From Phallusia fumigata (lineage: Eukaryota; Chordata; Ascidiacea; Phlebobranchia; Ascidiidae), in assembly GCA_008931825.1 (NCBI GenBank), contig QXVZ01027875.1, forward strand, positions 1-23,127: a stretch of DNA of 23,127 bases, in the 5' to 3' direction. A program made the position numbers and the translations under genes. The notes below the pieces were generated by a model, which ran no database searches, was not told the origin of the DNA, and worked only from the letters and a program-made list of their open reading frames with translations. Below are positions 1 through 9,450 of this stretch, in pieces (positions within the stretch are counted from its first letter, which is position 1; every line of letters begins with the position of its first letter).

Positions 1-1350
1 ACGGACATTGTTTAATAACTTTAGGGGCTAGTGGGCAAAAGCTGGGACTATGGGAAAAGAAATGGAAAAGTTAAATGAAACTTATGACCATATCTACCAC
101 CTGTGAAAGTTTCATTTTATGCCAAAATTGCATAGGCAGGCACAGGGGAGAAAAGAAAAAAAGGGTAAAAAACAGTAAAAACAAAATGCGTCCCCTTCAG
201 GAAGGGGTCCATAATAATATTAGAATAGATATGTATTTGACATGAAGTGTAGTTTTGAAAGCGCGACTCCAAGTGAGATAAATGCTAAAAATATATTACA
301 GAAATAGAAACGTGGCATCAAAAGCATGGACAAACTACGGGGGAAGAAAAATGAAACAGAAACAGAGTGAAAACAATATGGGTCTCTTTTAGGAAAGGGA
401 CCCATAATTAGCCAAGACTGGAAAGTATTACAACACAACCAATACCCTACATTTTCGTACATAAAGAAATATAATCCTGACACAAATGGTTGAAATAATT
501 GTGTTCCAAGGTTGTGAGCATGAAGGTTTCGATAAATATAAGCATTAATTTTAGCAGACAAAATTTTCTACATATTTTCAACAACAATATTTTTAAGCTT
601 TTAACATCAGGTTTTGCTATTGTGATGCTTGTAAGATAATGAACATAAGCCCTCATAGTGTCTCTACAAAAAGTAGAAGATTATTTAACAGCTTACAGTG
701 TTGAACCAAAGGCAAACATTTAACATCTGGAATATATTGTTATGTGTGAAATTTGTATCAAAATGTCAGGATTTTAAACCGTGTTCCACTAAATAATAGG
801 ACAGATACCACCACATGTTGCCTGTTTGCACACATTTAACCTATTTGGTTTACTCAGAAATATACAAATGAGTGACATAACAAAAGTTACCATTTAATTA
901 ATATCTATGCATTCAAACTGCCGGTATTTCACTAGTATTTTTTTGAAGTTTTGTTACAAGCGAAGAAGTGTTTTTCGTAACAGGACTTGTTGTATTCAAC
1001 TATCCACGATTTTACAAAAACCTTGTGGAAAATGTTTCATGACAACCACACTTTTTATAAATAAGGCCCAAAACAACACTCAAAAAGCCATCTATACACC
1101 TCCATTGTATTTCACAACAAAACTCACATTGTCCACATTGCCTTTGTGAAACATGAATAAGCCAAAACAAGCATCGGCATCAATAGGAAAGTGTAATTTA
1201 GTTCGGATAAATTGTGTCAACACTCCCATGGCATGAATGCCAAAATAATACTGGAGAAGGAGAAATTGTAACAAAGAAGACAAAGAAGAGAAATCAATGA
1301 AAGTTAAATTAGGCAGAAAACTAGTGGTATTAAAATAAATTGTTACATAC
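1..1350 (-). other. Spectraplakin intron (partial)
   Basis: AT-rich sequence downstream of the last visible CH1 exon. I searched the minus strand for the next expected CH1 block (PREKG...MRFH) and did not find it, so the intron probably continues beyond the window. It holds the hairpin-bearing duplicated unit noted separately. Open frames here are short and lack coding character. Confidence 0.6.
180..415. repeat. Diverged duplicated unit, each copy with a GC hairpin
   Basis: Two related stretches lie about 185 bases apart. Both are purine-rich leaders (AAAAACARTAAAAACAA-like) running into a hairpin and then CCATAAT. Copy one has CCCCTT-cagg-AAGGGG at 192-207. Copy two has a longer stem, GGGTCTCTTT-tagg-AAAGGGACCC, at 380-403, ten pairs including one G-T. 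The loops are nearly identical. They look like decayed copies of one small repeat; no function is evident. Confidence 0.5.
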
Positions 1351-1440
1351 CAATGTCATTCCTGATAATACCTCCAGAAGAGCTATTAAGTTATGCCCAT
1401 CACGCAGATCTTCATACAGGTTGTCAACATGACGATTGAT
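1351..1440 (-). CDS. MACF1/DST: Spectraplakin, shared CH1-domain exon (second common exon)
   Basis: This is an internal coding exon of 90 bases (30 codons, phase 0 at both ends). It is preceded on the minus strand by TTGCTTAG and followed by the donor GTATGT. Its peptide contains [19 protein letters not shown], the most recognisable block of the first calponin-homology domain in plakins (dystonin, MACF1, plectin, fly Short stop). In the family this segment is part of the paired CH1-CH2 module that binds F-actin. The boundaries agree with vertebrate plakin genes as I recall them, where the preceding exon ends at a Lys and this one ends just before the PREKG block. The next exon, expected to encode a PREKG..MRFH block, was not found in bases 1-1350, so it probably lies outside the window. 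I see no break. Which vertebrate paralogue it is closest to cannot be told; an invertebrate would be expected to carry a pro-orthologue. Confidence 0.93.
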
Positions 1441-2721
1441 CTAAGCAATAACAAAAATGTTGTAATTCCTAAACATGTCAAACTATGCATGTAGGGATGT
1501 TCAAAGTAGAATATTGAATCCTAAGGATTCGAATCGAACTTTGCCATTAATATCGGGTAATTGGAACCAATATCATTTCACCCAAAACAGCCTGTGCTCA
1601 ATCTTTAAATTGTGTATTAATGCGAGTGGAATTTTCAGACGAAAATCGATGATTTTATTTTCATTTTGAGTTAACTATTATCCTCCTGTTTAACTTAAAT
1701 AATAACAAATGTCGCAACAAGTAACAGGAGTACCACCACAAAGTAGGCGCCGGGCAAAAAGTAGTAGTTGATTTATTGACTTAGGCCTGCTGTGTGTTAT
1801 TCAGCCGAAATTAATGTAAGACTTGGATTCGATATTCTGGATTCTAAACAACTATGGAATAGTCAGTTATTCTACTTTGAACATTTCTGTATGCACATCA
1901 CTAAATAGTAGGGTAAGCCCAATACCAGTAAAAGATAATTTTCGCATAAAGTATCATAATTTACTACACATGCCATTACACATGGATAAACAATCTTTGT
2001 AAAACATAACTTAATCTGTTGCAACTCAAAAATAGGATTAGATTTGATGAGTTGCATTTTTATGGCTTTAATGTCAGTTGCAAACGATTTTTTAAACACA
2101 GCAATTTTTCTGCATAATCTATTTTGTAACATAGACCAAGTGGCACACATGTTTTGTAGCCTCGTTACACTTGCAATTGTGTTAAATGTTCCACAAATAA
2201 CACTGTTTGACAATTAAAAGCATCTTTTAAATACAATATACATTCTACAGGACACAAACATTCATTGTATTCTGACTAGATCAAACAGTCACCACAAGGA
2301 AAGTATAACTATTTGCAATAGATTGGCAATTTATAAAACATGTGTTTAGAAAACTTGGTATTTGCTCAAATACTTCTCAAGTATTGGATGACTGAGTACC
2401 AACACCATTGGTTGGTCACACAACTGTGTTTTAGTAACCATTGTGATCACCAGCTGTTAAGCATCTCAAGAACATAATCTTCTTAAAATGTACTCTGTTC
2501 AAAACACATTACTTACAACATTAGGGCTTTGCATACTGCTATGCATTTAAAAAAACTATAGCCATCCTTTGCTATTCTTAATTTTATACAATCGTTCAAT
2601 TAATACAATGCAAGTGTTTTATTTTACCTTAAGTGGAGCAATGAAGTCAAAATATCAATCATTAATAAGCTGCAAGCTAAAATTCCAGCTAGTAAACAGT
2701 TGATAGTTAAACTTTATCCAC
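1441..2721 (-). other. Spectraplakin intron between the two common CH1 exons
   Basis: 1281-base AT-rich intron bounded by GTGGAT (5') and TTGCTTAG (3') on the minus strand. I see no further exon in it; the phase on both sides (0/0) leaves no need for one. Confidence 0.75.
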
Positions 2722-2783
2722 CTTTGAAAGATGTTTGTTGATCCATTTTGTAAAGGTTTTCTTCTGAACTTGATCCCTTTCAT
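2722..2783 (-). CDS. MACF1/DST: Spectraplakin, first common exon (start of CH1 domain)
   Basis: This is an internal exon of 62 bases. The acceptor is TTTATTTGCAG and the donor is AAG|GTGGAT. The two leading bases AT complete a codon begun in the preceding exon, and 20 full codons follow, including [13 protein letters not shown] and [19 protein letters not shown] is diagnostic of plakin actin-binding domains and contains the first actin-binding site of CH1. The exon accepts phase 1 and leaves in phase 0, joining the next common exon without loss of frame. In vertebrate dystonin, MACF1 and plectin the equivalent exon is the shared acceptor for many alternative first exons. The same is implied here, because four upstream donors (3518, 5028, 5859, 6847) all end in phase 1. 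A preceding exon ending in G restores the usual Asp (DERD); one ending in C gives His. Confidence 0.93.
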
Positions 2784-3517
2784 CTGCAAATAAAAAGTAA
2801 TGGATGAATGTTTAACATCAAAATGCGATTGTGTGGAGATACTACAGACAAGAAGCTTTTTCAACTCCAAATTGTTTTTATCTTAGGAGTTTTTAAACAA
2901 GAAATACTAAAATTATCGATCAATCATACAAATGCCTTTTTTATGCAGGCATTTTTGTAACGTTAACTTTTTTCTGTTAGGATTCAGATACACTTAAGAC
3001 TTCAATACCTAAACAGCAACCAAAATATCCACTGACAGAAAATATGTAAATTTTTAAAACCTAAATTTTTTTGGTTTTACCTGCAATCTACGAATACCAT
3101 CAAGAAAATGTTGCTAAATAATTTTTAACCCAATAGCAACCCAACCAAAAAAAAAAACACAAGTGTCTTTATATATGCACAGATTTTTGCAAATAGCCCT
3201 ATTGACACATATCACTTAGTAGTCCAGTGTATTTATTTGAGAACATTTTAAACACTAACTCACCAAATATTATTTTTATTACAATGAACAACTTAGTTTT
3301 AAGCTATTCATACTAATAGTTTGGGGCTAGACGATAATATCCGTAACATCTTAACATTGCAAATAAACTTTAAAAATATGTTGTATGATACTGTATGAAT
3401 GTATTTTGTTAGCATCGAACTCATTGAAATAATTGTACAAACAAATAACCAGAACGTCTTTATTATAATGTAGTGTTTTGGTAGGTAAACGTCGCACAAC
3501 TAACTATATGATCACAC
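2784..3517 (-). other. Intron between the common CH1 exon and the nearest alternative first exon
   Basis: AT-rich, ending on the minus strand in TTTATTTGCAG. A strong GTGAGT donor-like site near 3263 has no open frame with an ATG before it in the required phase. Confidence 0.6.
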
Positions 3518-3608
3518 CTCTGGCATAGCCTATTCTTCCCTCGAACAATATTGAAATTTCATCCTTTTTTGCATTTTTGCCACCTGTCGGTTTTCCGGCA
3601 CCATCCAT
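3518..3608 (-). CDS. MACF1/DST: Spectraplakin alternative first exon (isoform start nearest the CH1 exon)
   Basis: This is a candidate first coding exon: an ATG at 3608, 30 codons plus one base, then the donor AGAG|GTGTGA. The peptide starts MDGAGKPTGGKNAKK and continues DEISILFEGRIGYAR. The last base G plus AT from the common exon makes GAT, giving ...[14 protein letters not shown] in frame. An in-frame TAA lies nine bases upstream of the ATG, so this ATG is the first possible start. The N-terminus is short, rich in Gly and Lys and then hydrophobic/acidic; I recognise no domain. It sits 734 bases upstream of the common exon. In mammals, short first exons of this kind give plectin and MACF1 isoforms different targeting, and a similar role is inferred. 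It is absent from simple long-ORF lists because it is only 91 bases. The donor is less perfect than GTAAGT, so transcript support matters. Confidence 0.62.
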
Positions 3609-5027
3609 TACACTTTATTAATGTGCGCATAACAGTCAATCTACACAGGTACCGATAAACTATCTAGCAGTGTACCGCAATCTGTACAAACACAATGTTC
3701 ATATCGTTCCGGACCGGTACTCTACATCGAATGAACAACAGTCGGCAAGACGCTTTTGACTGGTATTAACGCATGACTGAACATGAAAAAGGTTTTTCAT
3801 CCATTCAGCAGGGGGCGGCGAATGTTAAGCTATTTTTTAACGTGAACGCCCACCGACGACCTTTCAAGTTTTCTCGATCGTTTCGATTCAAGAACATTTC
3901 ATTAAGTTTGTATGACGAAATAAGCACTTACCCCAATTTTGAAGTTTGACAAAAAACTAACATACTGAAAGTATAAATTCAGTCGACAAGCCGGAAATAT
4001 TTGCACTTGTCTATTTTTTACCTTCGCATTTGTTTTTGAGGAATAATCGTGAAACATTACTATAGTTTCAATGTGTACCTAAGATTGCCAAAGTGGACCA
4101 CAAACTTGTTCGGAAACGCAGATGTTGTGTAATTGCGAGAAAATAGCTCTCTGACAGCTGCGTTATCCTTCGAATAAAGCTGAGTCGCGTTCGTTTGTCG
4201 GCTCTTTACTTGGTTTTGTACAAACAAACCAATTTTCGTGCATGGTTTAAACATACATTTTTGTGAATCCCGAATGAATGCGACTCAGTGGTGACCTACA
4301 AAGACCTTCAAGTCGAAGCTGGTAACCCGGTTACAGAAGTTTAATGTTGATTTGAAGTAAATTTGAGCACCTGCCCTTTTGGGAAATTCGGTCAGATACA
4401 TTTCACATGCCTGAAAGCCGTCAATGTACAAATTTCGAATGATTATTTTTTTGATAAGAATCAAATTTACGTTAAAAATCGATTCTTCTCTAAAACGTAA
4501 AGTTTGGTCACAAAAAAAGTTTTGCATTAATTATTCAAAAGAAACATACTGTATTAATGGTTTGAAACCATAACGGTTTCCCACAACATAAGCAAAATTA
4601 GCCTCTATAGTTGCAACAACGCAAAATTTACGTTGATTTGGTAATTAGGCTAAATGTAAAACACTGCCAAAATATTCTTTACGCAGACGTCAAAATACAG
4701 ACAAGCACTACATGGGCTCTTTCATAGTCAGACTGTGAAACCACGCAAAGCGCGATTTCGATTTTTATTCTGCAAAACAATGCTGTATCATGCAAATATT
4801 TTTCTGTCATAACTTTTTCCATCAAAGAGCAATACGAAACTAAAATATTTCAAGTTGAGATCATAAACGGTACCAGAGGTTTTAAATTGTGTATATTGCA
4901 GCTTGTATTATTTCGATGCACCATCGCAGAGGTTAGGTGCGAGAGGAAAATTGTAGGTTTCGTGCAAATTACGGGTTTAACTAACACTTGTAAACGAGCA
5001 AATATCTAAGTTCCCGCCATTTCTTAC
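3609..5027 (-). other. Region between alternative first exons; likely intron and promoter sequence
   Basis: No exon I can support with confidence. A GTAAGTG donor-like site near 3932 could end a non-coding 5' exon, since no ATG opens in phase 1 before it. Weak open frames at 4060-4254 and 4285-4527 are discussed under rejected items. The core promoter for the 3608 start should lie just above 3608, but I see no clear TATA box. Confidence 0.5.
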
Positions 5028-5067
5028 CGCAGTATCGAACCATGATTGATTTCAGTTTGTCATCCAT
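5028..5067 (-). CDS. MACF1/DST: Spectraplakin alternative first exon, 13-residue N-terminus
   Basis: This is a very short candidate first exon: an ATG at 5067, 13 codons (MDDKLKSIMVRYC) plus one G, then a strong donor GCG|GTAAGA. It ends in phase 1, so G plus AT restores the canonical Asp of DERDQVQKK. The acidic start followed by a basic amphipathic stretch leading straight into the CH1 domain resembles the short unique heads of some plectin isoforms, but I know no direct homologue. The sequence just upstream on the minus strand (about 5075-5100) is unusually GC-rich (GCGCGGCGCATATCG), which would suit its own promoter. Forty bases of coding sequence could arise by chance. The support is the combination of strong donor, correct phase and position between two other alternative starts. 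Confidence 0.5.
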
Positions 5068-5858
5068 AATCGCACTGGGACGATATGCGCCGCGCCTTCT
5101 CCTTATTTTGAATTCATACCAAACAACTACAAAACGCCTAAACCTGTCAAACACGATCAGTTATAACGTTGATACCTTGGTGCTCACGAAAAGATAAACC
5201 GTCTCACAAGACTAATTCAACACAAAATGCAATGTGGTGCAGTTACAGACATGCAACAACACATTGGTGGTTACATATACAAACCACAGCTATTGTGGAA
5301 CAATAAAGTTTCAACAAGTGAGACGTATAAAAGCCTGAACCCATAAACCGCCAACTCGCCCAAGGCTACATCTGCTTTGGGTGTCACATTAAGACTGGGC
5401 CTTGCAGCGACCAACGGACGTTCGATGTAATGTTTGCACTAGAAGTTTGCGCGCTTACAACTCCAGTGACGTTTGATAGCTGGAGTAAACAATAGCTCTG
5501 ATTAAATCGGCATTTTTTTTGTCCAAAGCAGCAGCCTTTCGGGCCCAAAATTAAGATAATAACCGACTGTTACAGGACACTAAGCGAGTGTACGACTCCA
5601 CGACAAAATTTTAACAGAGAAAATCACCGGGTTTATTGATTAGTCGCCTATATCACTGCTTATCTTTTCGTTTTTTCCTGGTGCAGTTTGCTGCGCTAAT
5701 GAGAAATAATTTTGTTTGAACATCAACTGAACTACTTTTCTACACACTGATCGCATTTTAACTTTCGGAATTATTGCTAACACGATACGTTGGTAATATT
5801 AAGTGTATACATTCCGCTTGACTCGAAGTTATATTTCCTACTCGCACATTGTACTTAC
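5068..5858 (-). other. Region between the 5067 and 5943 starts
   Basis: No exon recognised. The part next to 5067 is locally GC-rich (5075-5100) and would be the place for a TATA-less promoter of the 13-residue isoform. The rest is plain intronic-looking DNA. Confidence 0.45.
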
Positions 5859-5943
5859 GCTTCATTAACGACATAGAATTGTCATATGCTTCAATCGCTT
5901 CAATTTCATCTTCAGTTAACATTCCAGGCTCCGCAACACTCAT
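5859..5943 (-). CDS. MACF1/DST: Spectraplakin alternative first exon (plectin-1f/dystonin-type head)
   Basis: This is a first coding exon with ATG at 5943, 28 codons plus one base (C), and a perfect donor GC|GTAAGT. The peptide begins MSVAEPGMLTEDEIEAIEAY and ends NSMSLMK. C plus AT gives His, so the junction reads [13 protein letters not shown]. The pattern acidic-x-AY-six residues-K-x-ERD closely follows the vertebrate isoform head that I recall as EYLQAYEDVLERYK-DERD in dystonin and a similar one in plectin 1f. This suggests the start type is old. An in-frame TAG 21 bases before the ATG limits any upstream extension unless a splice site intervenes. The His in place of the usual Asp at the junction is the one departure from the family. 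Confidence 0.78.
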
Positions 5944-6846
5944 GATTTCCCAATGGCAACACTACCAACTGCGCTACATAATCTTACTGCTGTTGGCATA
6001 ATTTAAAAGTTAATACCACCTAGTGCCATTGTTTTAACATAAATATTAGCATTTTGTGGGTTACTTTAGTCTCCATATAGTTTGCTGGACAGAAAGATAT
6101 CAACCTACGACAGCGCTTGCAATGACTAAAAATCAGCTAATCAACATTGCTTGTTCCACTTTGGAGAATCAAAGCGTCGTCACCCATATCATGATTGACA
6201 CGACGGCTGTTGAGTCGCTCGTTGGGATTTCATTAGCTCTAGGTCACGAAAGGAGTGAGAGACTCGATGAGTGACGCCATGAAATGTCAATGGCATACTT
6301 TATGACAACGTATAAGCGGTGTTACACCCAATGCGTTGCAATTTAGGTTTTGAATACAGTAGCTTTTTTTCAAACCGTACCAACAGGTTCAAATAAACAC
6401 TTGTTCTAAAATAGGGTCCCCAACCTTTATTTGCTCTCCTTACCCCTTAATTTTGTTGAGTGTTCTTTTAGTGCATGGTTTTCAACAAAAATTGATAATG
6501 TTGTTCAAAAATAAGCGGCAGTCGTATAAACATGCACGTGTCTTCAAAGTCAATGAAAAAACTGAATTAAACACGAAGCTGTTTTCCACAGCTATGCTAT
6601 TATAGAAACATAAGATACGGACTTAAAAAGCAGTCTAATTAAAAACATAACTGCAAGAGAACTTGTATACAGTGAATAAGTTTTACTTGTACAATAAATC
6701 AAATAAACGTATATGCCACATACATGTTCCATGACAGTTATATTTTTGGTTACGCCATCATACACCCACCTGTCCCAATCACAATTAAACTTCGACATTT
6801 TCTTTACCAGTGAAAAACTTTCAAGTGGATCGAATAAAGAGCGTAC
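5944..6846 (-). other. Region upstream of the 5943 start; intron of the longer isoforms
   Basis: Holds the presumed promoter of the 5943 start and, for longer isoforms, intron after GTACGC at 6846. A plus-strand open frame at 6056-6274 and a minus-strand one at 6592-6882 have no splice sites in usable phase and are not annotated. Confidence 0.5.
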
Positions 6847-6961
6847 CTGCAACTCGCATAACCGCTTTTTCCGCAGCGTCAATCACGTGGGAGTCGTTGA
6901 AAAGTCTCTCTGCATTTTCACCGTCTTCATCAGGGGAGAGCATGTTGCTTTCCGTAGACGA
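6847..6961 (-). CDS. MACF1/DST: Spectraplakin internal N-terminal exon (AEKAVMRVA-DERD isoform)
   Basis: This exon has 38 codons plus one base, an acceptor ...GTATAGCAG and a donor GCAG|GTACGC. It starts SSTESNMLSPDEDGENAERL and ends HVIDAAEKAVMRVA. Its terminal G with AT of the common exon encodes Asp, giving [17 protein letters not shown]. Vertebrate dystonin and MACF1 long isoforms have, as I recall, VLDPAERAVLRIADERD or a close variant at exactly this point, and plectin has a related sequence. The match is position for position. The exon is entered in phase 0, which fits both the 7426-7864 exon and the 9451-9546 exon. The acceptor is a tandem NAGNAG (TAGCAG), so use of the upstream AG would insert one Gln. 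The middle is acidic and probably disordered. Confidence 0.85.
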
Positions 6962-7425
6962 CTGCTATACAAATGATGGTTATTCGGTATATTTTATACC
7001 AACAGCATTGCCCATTTGCTGTACAACCTAAAGTTTAGCAACAACAGATGTAGATCTCTCGCGTCAACTAAGCCGATAAAATAAAAAGCATTACCTACGC
7101 AGCGTTAGAATACCAAACACGCACACGCACCACAGTCGACACCTCAGGCATAATACGTGGTGTATTCTGATATTTGGTGCAGAATTTGAAAACGCCGCAA
7201 CAGTAAACGTCAAAAACAACATTGCCCGCTATTTTCTTTTTTCACAAAGTAGATGAACTTTTTGAAAAATTTAAACCGTTTTGAACCTAATTTGCAAATT
7301 TAGCACCAATTAGGGCTAATAATGTACAGTATATCAATGCATTCTGTAAACGTTCTTAATTTTTTTCACATTTTTTTTATTTCATAATTTCTCATTCAAA
7401 ACTAATTTTACAATTTTTGTGTTAC

Positions 7426-7864
7426 CTGGTTAAATTGACTATATTTTGATAAACTTGTACTGTTAGTTGTTCTGGTTTCTTTGCAGTCAGCAGCAGCTTT
7501 CTTTGTAAAGCACAAATATAGTTTTTCAGGACAAGCCATGTCGGAAATATCGCCATTATGCGAAACAACTAATTCCTCGTTGCTCAATTGAAGACACGTT
7601 TTGAGACTGTCCCCACTTTTAAACGCACAAGAAGTTTTGGATTCATTCTTTTTCCTCTCAGACCGATGCAGTGTCTTTCGACCTTGATAGGAATAATCCT
7701 CATTGTCGCTAACTTCACTGCTGCTACATGAGAAATAAACTAACTGATAGCCAGATCCGTGTATGTTGCTCAACACTTTTTGCGCGTTTGGAGAAAAATC
7801 AAAGTTGCCTTCGTTGTCCAACTGCAATTCTTCGGATTCAGTTTCGTTATCACACATGTTGGGA
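7426..7864 (-). CDS. MACF1/DST: Spectraplakin long N-terminal exon (144 codons from its own ATG at 7857)
   Basis: The open exon has ATG at 7857 and runs 144 codons to a donor CAG|GTAACA in phase 0, matching the phase-0 acceptor at 6961. The peptide starts MCDNETESEELQLDNEG and carries YFSCSSSEVSDNEDYSY at about residues 41-57, then a basic stretch (GRKTLHRSERKKNESK). It has no obvious domain and is likely disordered. The Ser/acidic block resembles one I recall in the vertebrate dystonin long isoform (YRCSMSSSADFSDEDDFS) at a comparable place before the CH domains. Upstream of the ATG, a pyrimidine-containing stretch ends in AAATTAG directly before TCCCAAC-ATG. The exon may therefore be internal (start at 7864, incoming phase 2) as well as serving as a first exon. 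Either the ATG at 7857 or an upstream exon could supply the start. Confidence 0.68.
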
Positions 7865-9450
7865 CTAATTTAATGTAAAGAATATTGCAAACCTAGCGCA
7901 TTCAAGTCACTGACACCATTGTTTTGACTTTACCATTCCCAAGCCCAGGAAAATGTGTGCATTGAATGACGCGAAACATGCCTCGAAAATCGAACATCGT
8001 GAATAATTTATTGAAACTTCCACATGGGAGTTTCCTAGGGTTTTACGCAGTGCTTGGTTGTTGCACTAAGGGGCGAAGAAGACGTGCTGTTTCAATTTTT
8101 TATTACAGCATGGATGAACTTAGGTTCTCCATAATGTAACGTCGTAACGCGCTTATTGTAACAATTAGTTTATGTGTAAAGGAAAAATGTAACTGATGCC
8201 TCAAGCATCAGCAATACCTTTGGTAAAGGCAAGGAACATTTTGTTGTGAAAAATTTGTTACAACTATTGCTTTACATTTCATTTAACTGGAAAGAGTGTT
8301 TTGGAAACGTAGTATTTTTTTCATTGGGCGAGGTTCGTTTCATCCATAGACCGAACGCCACCGGCGATCGCATGGCAAGAGATGCGTTTACCACAGCCAG
8401 TTTCGTTTATCTATGCCGCACATTCTGGTCGCCTGGTATTTGACGGATTCCTACTGGCTTGGAATAACTTCTATTTATCTTTTCAAAAACAATACATATT
8501 TGGTTGTTTGTGGGCATTTGTTTCAGTGTTTTGTGCGCACTACAAAATTGCTCTGTTTAAAGTTGGTTTGTTTTGTGTTTGAAACAATTTTCAAACGTTT
8601 TAAACCATGCGCAACTGTAAACAAACGTTTTGTTTCATACACATGCTTTTTGCATAGAGTTTTATATGTATCTTTTACAAAAAAAACATGCAAACCAAAC
8701 CTGTTTAAGCGATGAGATGTAAAATGCACTCAGTCGACCACTGGATGCGTCCTCTGCTGTGACCTGCAACACAACATACCAGTTTTGATAATGTTTTGGG
8801 TAAGCAATATCTAACAGCCGCCACGTGTACCAACGATCACTGTACATATTATTAAAAATCTCGAAATTGATGAGAACAGTCTCAAAAGCTGACAGAATCA
8901 AGCGATATCAAACATAAAAATATGTATTTCGACTTTATCGGCATCGCCAGTTCCCTGAAAATGCTGATTTAGGCGAAATATACATTCCTTATGTCTGATA
9001 CAGATTCTGACAGCATTTGAGACTGTTCTCTTTAATTTCGAGGAACATATTAGTTTCGTTTGTTTCTGTCGGACACTTAGGGAATGGTTCAATGTGCATG
9101 ACAAAGAAAAATACTACCGGGGCAGCCACGGGTTCGGACATGTTATGCGACGCAAGTTTTGCCAGATAACAGAAGTTTAACAAAATGTAACTGGAACGCA
9201 TTTGAATTGTGCGACACACTTTTTCAAGAAACAATTTGAAGAACTTCTGTCTGGAAACGTCTGATTGGAAAAAAATCCGAGTCAAGCCAGATAAAAGTGT
9301 TTGGAGAATTTCTCTTTGCTACCAAGTGGAAAAGATTATACGCTATAAAGCACAAGAATTGAGACTTTGCAGCAGAACACGACGCTTTATTGCCATAAAT
9401 ATCGGCTTTGATTCAACACAGCAGTGGGCCGATTCTCCAAAGTTTCTTAC
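7865..9450 (-). other. Non-coding interval upstream of the long N-terminal exon
   Basis: Intron for isoforms starting at 9546, and possibly promoter for the 7857 start. No exon supported. It contains the 40-base inverted repeat at 8860-9042. Overlapping short frames around 8246-8901 are in T-rich or repeat sequence and lack splice structure. Confidence 0.5.
8860..9042. repeat. 40-base imperfect inverted repeat around a 103-base loop
   Basis: The left arm is 8860-8899 and the right arm is 9003-9042. The reverse complement of the left arm matches the right arm at 36 of 40 positions, including an uninterrupted TTTGAGACTGTTCTC. Transcribed, it would form a long hairpin. ACATATTA occurs just outside both arms (8844-8851 and 9045-9052), but at unequal distances, so a target-site duplication is uncertain. 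It may be a foldback element or an inverted duplication. Confidence 0.7.

Noticed and set aside
3263..3330. Strong GTGAGT donor-like site on the minus strand
   Set aside because: The phase-1 frame before it has a TAG and no ATG, so no coding exon can use it.
4060..4254. Minus-strand 64-codon frame starting at 4254
   Set aside because: Its donor-like sites leave in phase 0 or 2, which do not fit the phase-1 common exon, and no motif is visible.
4285..4527. Minus-strand frame ending KRA-G before a GCAG|GTGCTC site, phase-compatible with the common CH1 exon
   Set aside because: GTGCTC is a poor donor, the long Ile/Leu/Lys-rich peptide lacks coding character, and stronger alternative starts lie on both sides.
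6592..6882. Minus-strand 96-codon frame including SKFNCDWDRWVYDG, overlapping the real exon at 6847
   Set aside because: It reads through the GTACGC donor of the confirmed exon, and its own possible donor (GACAG|GTGGGT) is in phase 2. It is most likely intronic chance reading.
8662..8901. Minus-strand frame with a TTGTGTTGCAG acceptor-like site inside it
   Set aside because: It overlaps the inverted repeat arm, the intron implied would be only 16 bases, and no donor in phase is present.
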